Source of the DNA: Myxococcaceae bacterium
GTDB lineage: Bacteria; Myxococcota; Myxococcia; Myxococcales; Myxococcaceae
Reading direction: 5' to 3'
NCBI GenBank assembly: GCA_016793095.1
Contig: JAEUJQ010000083.1
Coordinates: 233,919-297,918 of the forward strand
Length of the DNA stretch: 64,000 nt
Positions 17,980 to 29,165 of the stretch are shown here, in pieces. Below the pieces are notes generated by a model. That model was given only the letters and a program-made list of their open reading frames with translations. It was not told the DNA's origin and made no database searches. A program made the position numbers and the translations under genes. Every line of letters begins with the position of its first letter. Positions within the stretch are counted from its first letter, which is position 1.

Positions 17980-19059
17980 ATGTCCGTCGCAGCCGCCCCC
18001 CGCCTGTCGATCATCTCGCCCGTCCAGGACTTCCTGTTCTTCTTCCTCTCGGCGTCGGTGGTGCTGATCGCCTGGGCCGCCACCGCCTGGTTCCACGTCG
18101 AGCCGTTCTACGTGCTGGCGACGGTCGCGGTCGTCTCGAACGGCCCCCACCTCGTCGCCACCTGGAGCCGCGTCTACTTCGACCGCCGCGAGGTGAAGGA
18201 GCGGCCCATCGCGCTGCTGGTGATGCCGGGCCTGATCTTCCTCTTCGTCGCGCTGACGACCTGGAAGGCCGGCTACGACGGCGCGCGGCTGCTCAACTCC
18301 GCCATCCTGTACTGGGCGACGTGGCACTTCGTGGCGCAGAACTGGGGCATCTTACGGATCTACCAGCGCAAGTCGGGAGAGCCCGAGGCGTCCCTGGCGC
18401 TCAAGCTCGAGCGGCCGCTGCTGCTGCTGTTCGTCCTCTGGTGTGTGCTGTACCGGATCTACACGGGCCCCCGCGTGCTCTTCGGCACCGAGGTCTTCCA
18501 CGTGGTGCCGCCCGGGTGGCTGGTGCTCGGGTTGCTGGCGCCCATCGTCCTGCTCTTCGGGGTGTACCTCGTGCAGCGGCTCCAGCAGCGCAACGCGCCC
18601 TGGGCGAAGGCCGCGTGGATCCGGTTCGCGTTTCTCTTCTGCGCGTTCCTGGGCTTCTTCGTCCCGTTCCAGATGATCACCACCGACGACACCTCGGCGT
18701 TCGCGGCGGCCGCGTGCTGGCACGGCTTCCAGTACCTGGGGATGGTGCGCTTCTACCACCGCAACACCTGGCGGAACGGCGTCGACCCGAACGCGAAGAT
18801 CATCTCGTGGCTGTCGCAGCCGGGCTGGTCGCGCGCCCTGGCGTACATGGCCTTCCTCGGCGCGCTCGCGGGGGCCGTCTACGGCGTGATCTACGCGCTC
18901 TCGCTCGTCACCCGGGAGTCGGGGTGGAACTTCGCGACCTGGGGCGGGGTGGTGTGGATCACCCTGACGCTCTCGCACTACTGGCTCGACGGGGTGATCT
19001 GGAAGCTGCGCAAGCCCGAGCTCGCGCGGCGGGTGGGCATCGAGGCGGCGCCCGCCTGA
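17980..19059 (+). CDS. Polytopic membrane protein of unknown function
   Basis: This 359-residue protein has roughly nine to ten hydrophobic spans. His-containing segments lie within or near them: ATWHFVAQNWGI, CWHGFQYLGMVRFYHRN and LSHYWLDGVIWKLRKPEL. Such spaced intramembrane His residues recall metal-dependent membrane oxygenases (for example Brp/Blh-like enzymes), but I do not see a full signature and do not assign a family. The start at 17980 (MSVAAAPRLS) is chosen because upstream codons run antisense to the methyltransferase. The stop is 43 bases before the NAD kinase start, so the two may be cotranscribed. Confidence 0.85.
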   Translation: MSVAAAPRLSIISPVQDFLFFFLSASVVLIAWAATAWFHVEPFYVLATVAVVSNGPHLVATWSRVYFDRREVKERPIALLVMPGLIFLFVALTTWKAGYDGARLLNSAILYWATWHFVAQNWGILRIYQRKSGEPEASLALKLERPLLLLFVLWCVLYRIYTGPRVLFGTEVFHVVPPGWLVLGLLAPIVLLFGVYLVQRLQQRNAPWAKAAWIRFAFLFCAFLGFFVPFQMITTDDTSAFAAAACWHGFQYLGMVRFYHRNTWRNGVDPNAKIISWLSQPGWSRALAYMAFLGALAGAVYGVIYALSLVTRESGWNFATWGGVVWITLTLSHYWLDGVIWKLRKPELARRVGIEAAPA

Positions 19060-19102
19060 TGAAGTGACGCGCGCAGAGCCCCGGCATACGCTCGCGTGCG
19101 TC

Positions 19103-19948
19103 GTGAAGACGGTCGCCCTCATCGCGAAGCCGAAGAAGCCCGAGGCCGCGCAGCTCGCGCGAGCCTTGAAAGACGCGCACCCACAGGTGCAGTTCCTGGT
19201 CGAGGCCCACTTCTCGGAGCAGCTGGGCTGGCCGGCGACGCCCGAGAACGAGCTGCGGGAGCGGGCCGAGCTCGTCGTGGTGCTCGGCGGTGACGGCACC
19301 CTCATTCACGCCGCCCGGCTGATCCGCGGGAGGGCCGTGCCGATCCTCGGGGTGAACCTCGGCTCCCTGGGCTTCATGACCGAGATCCCCGTGAGCGACG
19401 CGCTCGAGGTCTTCGGAACGGTGCTCGCGGGCAAGGCGCGCGTGGACTCGCGCATGAAGCTGTCGTGCCGGCTGCTGCGCGACGGCAAGACGGTGCTCGA
19501 GGACGAGGTGCTCAACGACGTGGTGATCGCGAAGTCGGCGCTGGCGCGCATCGCCGATCACGAGACGTGGCTCGACGGGCAGTACGTCGCGACGTTCAAG
19601 GCTGACGGGGTGATCTTCTCGACGCCCACCGGCTCGACGGCCTACTCGCTCTCGGCGGGCGGGCCCATCGTGCATCCGTCGATCGACTGTCTCGTGGTGA
19701 CGCCGATCTGCCCGCACGCGCTGACGCAGCGGCCGATCGTGGTGCCGGCCGATCAACCGCTCAGCGTGCAGCTCACCAGCCAGGTCAGCAACGTCTACCT
19801 CACCATTGATGGGCAGGCCGGGCAGGAGCTCGCGACCGGCGATCGCCTCGAGGTGACGAAGGCAGCGACCCGCGTGCTGATCGTCCGCAACCCGAAGCTC
19901 GACTACTTCGGCGTGCTGCGCACGAAGCTGCACTGGGGCGAACGCTGA
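19103..19948 (+). CDS. nadK: NAD kinase
   Basis: This 281-residue ATP-NAD kinase makes NADP from NAD. The signature GGDGT lies at 62-66 in VVVLGGDGTLIHA, followed by GVNLGSLGFMTE, the NAD-binding LNDVV element and DGVIFSTPTGSTAYS. GTG 19103 gives a start right before the first beta strand (VKTVALIAKP); the frame is open to a GTG at 19064, which would add 13 residues. It is of standard bacterial length and is the canonical enzyme, in contrast to the degenerate homologue at 46063. Confidence 0.96.
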   Translation: MKTVALIAKPKKPEAAQLARALKDAHPQVQFLVEAHFSEQLGWPATPENELRERAELVVVLGGDGTLIHAARLIRGRAVPILGVNLGSLGFMTEIPVSDALEVFGTVLAGKARVDSRMKLSCRLLRDGKTVLEDEVLNDVVIAKSALARIADHETWLDGQYVATFKADGVIFSTPTGSTAYSLSAGGPIVHPSIDCLVVTPICPHALTQRPIVVPADQPLSVQLTSQVSNVYLTIDGQAGQELATGDRLEVTKAATRVLIVRNPKLDYFGVLRTKLHWGER

Positions 19949-20053
19949 GGGCCTTGCGTCAGGCGGGCTGAGCTCTCCGGCAGCGACCTGCAGCACGACC
20001 TGCGGCAGCGCGACCTCGGCGCGTGGCGGGTTCACAGCGCGGCAGGCGTGGCA

Positions 20054-20424
20054 GAGGCGTTCGGCGGCGGGCCGGCACGCGAGAGCCGCGGGCGAGGGAG
20101 AGGCGTTCGGGCGGCGGGGCGGCACGCGAGAGCCGCAGGCGAGGCAGAGGCGTTCGGCGGCGGGCCGGCCCGCGAGAGCCGCGGGCGTGGGAGCGGCTGT
20201 CGGGCGGAGGGGCGGCACGCGAGAGCCGCAGGCGAGGCAGAGGCAGGCGTTCGGCGGCGGGCCGGCACGCGAGAGCCGCGGGCGAGGCAGAGCCGTTCGG
20301 CGGCACCTGAGAGCGTCAGACGAGCGGAGGCGTTCGGCGCGGCGGGACTCGAGAACTGCAGGCGCAGGGGAGGCGTTCGGCGGCGCGGCGGCTCACGAGG
20401 CTGAGGCGTTCGCCGGCCTGCAGC
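20054..20424. repeat. 46/47-bp tandem repeat with 93-bp higher-order period
   Basis: Five well-kept units begin at 20054, 20100, 20147, 20193 and 20240, each carrying the core GCGAGAGCCGC followed by rGGCG. Units 1, 3 and 5 carry GGCGGCGGGCCGGC, whereas units 2 and 4 carry GGGGCGGCAC, so the true period is a 93-bp pair (20054-20146, 20147-20239, third pair from 20240). Unit 5 has a 4-base insertion. After 20290 the copies decay but GsCGTTCGGCGG still recurs to about 20410. The block fills the gap between the convergent ends of nadK and the TPR gene. Open frames across it are low-complexity Arg/Ala/Gly and not credible as proteins. Bases 19949-20053 hold nothing I recognise. Confidence 0.85.
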
Positions 20425-23400
20425 TCACGCGAGCCCGGCCGCGATCTGCTTCCGCAGCGCAGGATCGGCGTCGAGCGCCTGCCCCCAGCGCGTGCACACG
20501 TCGAGGTAGCCCTCGCGATCGAGCTTCGCCTCGGCCAGCGCGTCGGCGAACGGCTTCCTGGCCAGCGCCTCGAGCAGCGCGACGTAGTCCGACGTCCGGC
20601 CCACGGGCTTGCCGGCGAAGACCTCGCGATCGTCGAAGGTGGGTTTGAGCTCGGGCACGTCGCCGACGATCACCCCGCCGCGTGCACGGAACTCCTCGTA
20701 GAAGGCATGGCGCGTCAGGCGATCGCCGAGGTCAGGCGCCCGATCGACGCCGCAGTCGAGGCCCTGCGCGCGCAGCTCGAGGGCGAAGGCGCGGCAGACG
20801 GTGGCGAGCGGGGCGGTCTGCGCGGTGGACTGCTCGAGCACCGCCGCGGCGGCGTCGCGGGCCGTCTTCGTCACCGGCGTGCGGTTGTCGGAGCCGTAGC
20901 GGAAGCGCGCCGAGCGCAAGGCGGCGCGGCGGCCGTGCCAGTCGTCAGAGGTGAGGTGAGTGAGGGCGTGAGCGTGCTCCTGCGCCTCGGCGAGGAGGTA
21001 GGCAGGGTGGCGGGGCGGCTCGGCAGGCGGCAGCGGCTGCACTTCGAGCTGCTGCTTCTTCTGGGCGCGCTCGAGCGTCTTCGCGAAGTTCTCGGCGTTG
21101 TCGGGCAGCGGGTTCTGCTTCACCGCCTTCGTTGCCCACTTCACCGCCTCGTCGTACTCGCCCTTGCCGATGAGGGCGCAGGCCAGGTGGTTCCACCCGT
21201 TGGTGAGCCACATGAGATCCTCGCCGGCCGCGTCGATCAGCCGGCGCGCGATCACCTCGCACCTCGCGGAGTCGCCCACCTCGTCGAGCACGCCCGCGTA
21301 CGCGTTGAGCTGCGAGGTGTCGAAGACGTCGGGGTCGAGCTGCCAGGCGCTCGCGTAGGCCTTCACCGTGCGCGGGTTGTCCATCGCCGCGTAGACGATG
21401 CCCCCATACGTGAGCCACTGATCGGCCCGCACGTACCACCGGCTCGCGAAGTCGATGATCGACAGCGCCTCGGGCAGCTTCCCGGCCTGGTACAGCACGC
21501 CGGCGAGGATCTGCGTCGCCTGCTCGGGCGTGGCGCGCACCAACATGGCGAGCGCCTCGGGCACCCGCACCTGCGCAGCGAGCGCGAGCCCGAGGTTGCG
21601 CGCGACCTCCCCGTTGTCGGAGTCCTGCGCGAGGCACCACCGCGCCGCCCGCTCCGCCTTCGCCGGCTCGCCCTTCTGCAGGGCCTGGAAGACGGCGTTG
21701 GCGGCCTTCTGGAACTCGAAGGGCACGCCGAGCTTCGCGGCGGCGAACGGCGCCTTGAGCTGCGCGAGGGCCTTGTCGCGGAACTCCTCGCCGGCCTGCT
21801 GCAGCCCGTGAGAGAGCACCAGGAACGCGATCTCGCCCTCCTGCGCAGCGAAGAGCGCCTGCGCGGCCAGCACGCTGGGCTCGGCGTTGAACTCGCGGGT
21901 GAGGAAGGCGGCGGCCTGCAGGTGCGAGAGGGCGTCGTCTTCGTGCAGCTCTCCCGCGCTCTGCAGCGCGACGACGGCGTTGGCCCATTCAGTGGCGCCG
22001 GTGTTGCCCGTCGCCCAGGCGAGCGCCTCGCCCAGGCGCGCCACCTCGGTCGCCCAGCCCTCGGGCTTGTCGCGGAAGCGCTGGCCGAGCGATCTCGTCG
22101 CCAGCGCGAGCCGCTCCGGGGTGAGCAGGCGCGCGTCGGTCTCTGGCAGGCCAGTGAGGAGCTGGCTGAGACGGCCGTGCGTGAGCTCCTCGAGGCCCAG
22201 CGACTGATCCAGAAAGCCCAGCCACCGGCCCGCGAGGCGGGGGTGCACGAGCGGCCACAACGGCTCGAGGACCTCGAGCAGGGCGCGGGCCGTGGAGACG
22301 TCGAGGTGCTCCCGGCGGCGCGCCACGCCCTGCAGCGCCTCGGCTGCGATGGTGCGGAGCGCGCCGCACAGAGGAGAGGGCGCGCCGAGCGACAGCCGCA
22401 GGTACTGCTCGAGCGCGCGCGCGGCGACGTGCACGAGCCGGGCGGTGACGTCGATGGGCTCACCCGAGAAGGCGAGCTCGCTCCAGCCGTTCACCATCCG
22501 GTCGGCGGCCTCGAGGGTGGGCGCGCCGGGCGTGAGCCACGCGTCGAGCGCCTGCCTTGTCGCTGCGTCGAGACGCGCGAGCTCGAGCGGCCGGGCGCCA
22601 GCGGGTGGCGCGGTGGGCTTGCCAAGGCCCCAGCTGACGACCCGGCTCTTCGCCGCGCCTGGCCAGAAGTCGCCGAGCTCGCGCGCGAGGAACCACGCCA
22701 ACCCGGTCGAGCGGGCGTCCAGCAGCTCCCCCAGCACCGAGGTCACCACGTCATCGGGCGCGCCCGCGAGCATGCGGGCGGTGTGCGCGCGCTCGGCCTC
22801 GTCGCCGCGGCGTGGGCTGCCGACGGTGAGTTCGAGCAGCACCTCGAGGCCCTTGCGCCAGTCGCCGGCGGCGAGCAGCCCGCGCACCGCCTTGAGGCGT
22901 GAGAACGGCGTCGCCTGCTCCCGGCCTTCGCCGAAGAGCGCCCAGGCGAGCGGCACCTCGCGTTCGCGCCCCGTCGCGACGAGGCCGTCGAGGAAGAGCC
23001 CGAGGTCGACGCCATCGTCCGGCTCCGCCCGGCCGAACCCCTCGACCACCCGCGGGTCGTCACCGCGGAAGGCGCCTTCGCGGGCGTAGCTCCAGGCGAC
23101 GAAGCGGGGGCTGCGCTTCCACTTCTCGAGGATCGCGGTGTGCCGCGGCCACGACGCCGCGAGCCCGTGCAGGCGGTTCGCGCGCAGGAGCGTCGCCTCC
23201 TCGAGGCGGCCGGCCTGCATGAGGGCGTCGGACTCGCCGAGATCGACGAGGATCTGATCGGGGAACCACGGCAGGCCTGGCTCCATCGGGCAGCCGTGCC
23301 GCCAGGCCGCCTCGCGCGCTTCGTGCACCCAGTCGCCGATGCGCTCGGTCACTTCGTGGAGCCTCATCAGCTCGATGTGCTCGGCGCTGTCCCTGCCGAA

Positions 23401-24570
23401 GGCGTCGACGCGGTGGCGCAGCAGCCGCAGCGCCTCGGCTTCACGACCCTCGTCGACGAGCGCGCCCGAGGCCGCCGTGCCGGTGTCGTGGCTCGTCGGG
23501 TTGGCGAAGACAGCGAACGTCGCTCCGGCGATCTGCTCCAGTGAGGTCGGGCGCGCCGCGAGCTCTTCGTCCGTCTCGGGTTCGGGCAGCTCGTCGTCAT
23601 CGATCAGCGCGGCGAGGGCAGGGGCTGCCCAGCCCGGCGCGGCGGCCTGGCACGCGCGGAGCAACTCGAAGTCGGGGTCGTGCGCCGCCTGACGCGAGAA
23701 GTTGTGCCAGAGGATCCAGGGGTGGGTCGGGTCGAGCGTCTCGAGCGTCTCCTGTGGGGCTCCGCCGAGCAGCGCGTGCGCGGTGCGGATCGCCGCCCAG
23801 GTCGCGCCTGGCCCCAGTTGCTCGAGGCAGGCCGTGAGGCGCGCGCGAGACTCGTCCGAGCTCTCCGGGCCGAAGTCCTCGTCGAGACCGCCGCTGTCGT
23901 CCTCGTCCTCGTCGTCGTCCTCGTCCTCGTCGTCGTCGGAGTCTTCTTCTTCGTCGGAGTCCTCTTCTTCGTCGGAGTCCTCTTCTTCGTCGGAGTCCTC
24001 TTCCTCCGCCGAGGCCGCGGCGGCGACGAGCTTGAGCATGGCGCCCTCGGGCGGACCTGAGGGGAGCGGCGGCTCGTCCTTCACGAACGACGCGATCGTC
24101 TCGAGCACCGCGAGCAGCTGCGCCACCTGCACGCTCTCGAAGGGCGACGGCAGGGCAGACAGCCCGCGGGCCGCGAGCCACTGGTTGGTGATCTGCGTGA
24201 GCGCCGCCCCGAGATCGGCGCCGACGGCGTCGAACGACTGCCGGCTGTCGTCCGCGCCGAGGGCGTGCAGGGTGATCGACGCGCTCTGCGGCTTGAGCGT
24301 CACGGCGAGCCAGACGAACTCGTCACGGCGCCAGATGTCGAAGGCGCGGCGCGTCTGCTCCCGCTGCGTCTCGGCATCGGCCGGGAGCCCGGACGGCAGG
24401 CCACCGCCGAGCTCACCAGGCATCGCGACCGACAGCCCGGGGCAGCGCATGCCCACGTCGAGCTGCTGGTGCCACAGCCACGCTTCGGCTGCGCGCCGCT
24501 GCTTCTCGCTCGCGCCGTCCCACGTCACCTTCGGCGTCAGCACCGCCACTCGTCGCATCGTCGTCGTCAT
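20425..24570 (-). CDS. Giant TPR-type helical repeat protein with acidic hinge
   Basis: This 1381-residue protein has three visible regions. Residues 1-180 form a mixed alpha/beta domain (WLAVTLKPQSASITLHALG). Around 188-230 an extremely acidic hinge follows, with repeated DSDEEE units. The remaining 1150 residues are helical, Ala/Leu/Trp-rich and TPR/HEAT-like, with recognisable TPR pairs near the C-terminus (CALIGKGEYDEAVKWATKAV). No signal peptide or catalytic motif is seen, so it is probably a cytoplasmic scaffold. The ATG at 24570 shares its A with the TGA of the upstream gene (TGATG), implying translational coupling with the HEAT/BRCT protein. Its 3' end abuts the tandem repeat block. 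Confidence 0.87.
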   Translation of the reverse strand: MTTTMRRVAVLTPKVTWDGASEKQRRAAEAWLWHQQLDVGMRCPGLSVAMPGELGGGLPSGLPADAETQREQTRRAFDIWRRDEFVWLAVTLKPQSASITLHALGADDSRQSFDAVGADLGAALTQITNQWLAARGLSALPSPFESVQVAQLLAVLETIASFVKDEPPLPSGPPEGAMLKLVAAAASAEEEDSDEEEDSDEEEDSDEEEDSDDDEDEDDDEDEDDSGGLDEDFGPESSDESRARLTACLEQLGPGATWAAIRTAHALLGGAPQETLETLDPTHPWILWHNFSRQAAHDPDFELLRACQAAAPGWAAPALAALIDDDELPEPETDEELAARPTSLEQIAGATFAVFANPTSHDTGTAASGALVDEGREAEALRLLRHRVDAFGRDSAEHIELMRLHEVTERIGDWVHEAREAAWRHGCPMEPGLPWFPDQILVDLGESDALMQAGRLEEATLLRANRLHGLAASWPRHTAILEKWKRSPRFVAWSYAREGAFRGDDPRVVEGFGRAEPDDGVDLGLFLDGLVATGREREVPLAWALFGEGREQATPFSRLKAVRGLLAAGDWRKGLEVLLELTVGSPRRGDEAERAHTARMLAGAPDDVVTSVLGELLDARSTGLAWFLARELGDFWPGAAKSRVVSWGLGKPTAPPAGARPLELARLDAATRQALDAWLTPGAPTLEAADRMVNGWSELAFSGEPIDVTARLVHVAARALEQYLRLSLGAPSPLCGALRTIAAEALQGVARRREHLDVSTARALLEVLEPLWPLVHPRLAGRWLGFLDQSLGLEELTHGRLSQLLTGLPETDARLLTPERLALATRSLGQRFRDKPEGWATEVARLGEALAWATGNTGATEWANAVVALQSAGELHEDDALSHLQAAAFLTREFNAEPSVLAAQALFAAQEGEIAFLVLSHGLQQAGEEFRDKALAQLKAPFAAAKLGVPFEFQKAANAVFQALQKGEPAKAERAARWCLAQDSDNGEVARNLGLALAAQVRVPEALAMLVRATPEQATQILAGVLYQAGKLPEALSIIDFASRWYVRADQWLTYGGIVYAAMDNPRTVKAYASAWQLDPDVFDTSQLNAYAGVLDEVGDSARCEVIARRLIDAAGEDLMWLTNGWNHLACALIGKGEYDEAVKWATKAVKQNPLPDNAENFAKTLERAQKKQQLEVQPLPPAEPPRHPAYLLAEAQEHAHALTHLTSDDWHGRRAALRSARFRYGSDNRTPVTKTARDAAAAVLEQSTAQTAPLATVCRAFALELRAQGLDCGVDRAPDLGDRLTRHAFYEEFRARGGVIVGDVPELKPTFDDREVFAGKPVGRTSDYVALLEALARKPFADALAEAKLDREGYLDVCTRWGQALDADPALRKQIAAGLA
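23938..24009. repeat. 18-bp in-frame tandem repeat (acidic hinge)
   Basis: The + strand reads GGAGTCyTCTTCTTCGTC in three near-identical copies at 23938-23955, 23956-23973 and 23974-23991, with a partial fourth to 24009. Because 18 is a multiple of three, copy changes by slippage lengthen or shorten the DSDEEE hinge without breaking the frame. Confidence 0.85.
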
Positions 24571-26336
24571 CACAGGCCCTCCACCTCGCCCCGGCGAAGC
24601 CTGCGCGTGCCCTGGCGCTCGAGGGTGGCGATGGTCGTCACGTCGGCCCAGTCACCCATGAGGTAGTAGTCCGTGTCGGGGAACGGGCCGTGCACCTCGC
24701 GGGCTCCGGCCTTCGTGACGGCGGCGCGCAGCGCGTCCTTGTTCATCGTCTTGAACTCGCCGACGAAGAAGACGGTCGTGCCGGGCAGCCCACGGAAGAG
24801 GCGGCGCGCGACGCCCTGGGTGCCGTCGAGGGTGGGTTGGTCAGGCTCGGCCTCGTCGGCAGGGCCCTGCGCGAGCGAGAGCAGCGCGTCTCGGCCCTTC
24901 ACCAGCGCCGTCAGCGCCGGATCGACGTCGGGGGCATGCTCGGCCATCCACTGCTCGTGCGGCCCGGGGAAGGGGGGCAGCTCGTCGCCGCTGACGAGCT
25001 CGGCCGGCGGCAGGTCGTCTTTCAACAGGCGCTCGGCGAGATCGGCGCGCCCGGCGCGGTAGCAGCCGAGCACCCTCGCCGCGACCACCGCAGGCGTCAT
25101 GCGACGCGTGGTGCCGGCGAGCTCGAGCGCCGCCATCGGGCGCCCGTGCACGGCGAGCTGGAACGCCGCGAAGTCACCGCCCGACGCGCCCTGCGCCGCG
25201 GCCTGGAGCTGCCGAACGCGCCCGCGCCGCGCGAGATCGAGGAAGTGCAGCTTGCGAACGATCGGCTCCGACTCGGGGTGCGTCACGGCCAGCGTGCGCG
25301 CGCGCGCCGGATCGGCCGAGCCCCGCACCGCCCACGCCCACATCGTGTACAAGTAGGCCTCGGGGTGCCGCGCGAAGCGGGTGAGGGCGCCGAGATCGTC
25401 GGCGGCCTGCCCGCAGGCCTCACGCGTCGCCTCGACCGGCTGCTCGGCGGTGACGCGCACGACCTGGAGCCCGCGGACGGTGGGGACGACGCCAGCGTGC
25501 TGCTCGTGCCACGCCATGCGATCGAGGAACAGCTTCGCGAACGGCGCGCCCTCCATCAGCTTGCGCAGCTCGTCCTTCGCGTCGTCGTCACCGAAGGCCA
25601 CCGACAGGTAGAGGCCCTCGAGGCGATCGTCGAGCTCGGCGCCCTCGAGCGCCTCCTGCAGCGCGGGAATGCCGTCGCTGCCCAGGGTGGCGGCGATGAG
25701 GCGAAGCGAGCGCAGCCGGTGCTTCGGCGACACCTGCGCGAGCTGATCGAGCAGGGCCTGGGCGAGCGCCTCGTCCGCGAAGCACTCCATCGCGTCCCCG
25801 AACAGCGCGGGGGCCTGCGCGAGCGCGCGGAAGACGACGTCACTCCTCGCGTGGCGGGCCGCGAGCGGCAGCTTCTCGAGCGTCACCTTGCCCGCCTTCG
25901 CGTCGGCGGCCAGGAGCTCGGCGAGCGCTGCGTCGGCCGCGGCCACGACCTCGGGCTTCCACAAGAGCGCCCGGTGGGCGTTGCGGCGTTGACGGTAGCC
26001 GAGGCTCCAGACGGCCTGGTTGCGCACGTCGAGCGGCGCGCTCGCGTCTCTGGCCACCGCCGCGAGGGCGTCGACCGTCTCGAGCGTGGGGAACTGGGTC
26101 AGCCAGTGGGCTCCGTGCTCGCGCAGCTGCGGCACCTGGCGCGCGTCGAGCAGCTCGAGGCCGAACGCGATCAGCTCGGGCTGCGCGGCGAGCCACGGCA
26201 GGGCGTCGTCGATGAAGAGCTCGAGACGCGAGAGCGCGACGTCGCTGGGCGCTTCGCCCAGCTTCGGCAGGAGGCGCTTCGTCTCCGCGAAGCGGTAGCG
26301 GAGGTGCGGCGGCAGCGCGCTGAGCGACTCGGCCAT
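24570..26336 (-). CDS. HEAT-repeat protein with C-terminal BRCT-like domain
   Basis: This 588-residue protein is mostly helical: alternating Ala/Leu-rich antiparallel helices of HEAT character cover residues about 20-450 ([32 protein letters not shown]). The last 75 residues contain [14 protein letters not shown], a following helix, then [15 protein letters not shown], the strand-helix-strand pattern of a BRCT domain, known for binding phosphopeptides or DNA ends. The predicted pairing of a helical scaffold and a BRCT module has no obvious annotated function. Transcribed first in a two-gene unit with the TPR protein; the stop TGA overlaps the next ATG by one base. Divergent from fusA. Confidence 0.87.
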   Translation of the reverse strand: MAESLSALPPHLRYRFAETKRLLPKLGEAPSDVALSRLELFIDDALPWLAAQPELIAFGLELLDARQVPQLREHGAHWLTQFPTLETVDALAAVARDASAPLDVRNQAVWSLGYRQRRNAHRALLWKPEVVAAADAALAELLAADAKAGKVTLEKLPLAARHARSDVVFRALAQAPALFGDAMECFADEALAQALLDQLAQVSPKHRLRSLRLIAATLGSDGIPALQEALEGAELDDRLEGLYLSVAFGDDDAKDELRKLMEGAPFAKLFLDRMAWHEQHAGVVPTVRGLQVVRVTAEQPVEATREACGQAADDLGALTRFARHPEAYLYTMWAWAVRGSADPARARTLAVTHPESEPIVRKLHFLDLARRGRVRQLQAAAQGASGGDFAAFQLAVHGRPMAALELAGTTRRMTPAVVAARVLGCYRAGRADLAERLLKDDLPPAELVSGDELPPFPGPHEQWMAEHAPDVDPALTALVKGRDALLSLAQGPADEAEPDQPTLDGTQGVARRLFRGLPGTTVFFVGEFKTMNKDALRAAVTKAGAREVHGPFPDTDYYLMGDWADVTTIATLERQGTRRLRRGEVEGL

Positions 26337-26448
26337 GGCGGGGTCCCCTTCGAGGCGCAGACGCTACACCCGCAACCCCGCTGCGAGCCGCTTCCTTCGA
26401 CACGGCGACCGTGCGAAAGACGCGCCGTCCGTCGAACCAGGAACCGTC

Positions 26449-28535
<2,087 letters not shown>

Positions 28536-28542
<7 letters not shown>

Positions 28543-29069
28543 TCGTCCTTGAGCAGCGCCTCGATCGCCTCGCGCATGGCGGGGTGCTCGATCGCGCCCG
28601 AAGCGGCGAACTCCCAGCCGTCACCCGAGCGGGTCAGGAAGATGATCTGCCCGGTCGCTGCCCCGCCGTCCGGGCGCGGGCTGGGCCGGTAGTACGAGTA
28701 GATGGGGATCTTCCGCACGCCTTCGAGGTAGTAGCGCTGGTGCACCGTGAGGCGCGTGTCGAAGTCGCCGACGTCGATCTCGAGCGTCTTGCCGGGGGTG
28801 AGCTTCGTGCCCGAGCGGTTGTGGATCAGCTCCTTCAGCACGTAGCGGTGGCGCGTGCGCTCGTACGGCGGGTACTTCTCTCTCGAGCCGCCCTTCGGCG
28901 CGATGGCGATCTCGGTCTTCTTCGTCGGTGGGCTCGCCGGCTCGACGAGGGCGATGATGCTGCTGCGCTTCACCAGCGCCTCGAGGTCGATCTCGTCGTG
29001 GCTCTCGCTCGTAAAGGCCTCCAGGGACAGGAGCAGCACGACGGTCGCGGCCACCCGGTGCGTTCGCAT
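28536..29069 (-). CDS. Small exported protein, unknown function
   Basis: This 177-residue protein starts at ATG 29069 with a signal peptide ([21 protein letters not shown]). The mature part opens with [20 protein letters not shown], a pattern seen in many short secreted proteins whose strand is followed by a loop and a conserved [11 protein letters not shown], then a beta-rich C-terminal half. It is not a recognised enzyme. It is convergent with fusA and overlaps its last codons; divergent from argS with a gap of 96 bases. Confidence 0.8.
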
Positions 29070-29165
29070 GGCGCGAGTTGAGCCGACCCTGTCGAAGGGA
29101 CGCAAGTGGAGACGCTTCACTCGGCGTCAGAGTCGTGAGAAGGCCCGCGTCCACAGGAGTCCACG

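Noticed and set aside
20054..20289. The tandem repeat as a CRISPR array
   Set aside because: There are no unique spacers; units follow head to tail and alternate between two types. No cas gene is near.
20048..20404. Open frames through the 46/47-bp repeat block as a coding gene
   Set aside because: All frames are open because the repeat lacks stops; the peptides are low-complexity and no Shine-Dalgarno or conserved start is seen.
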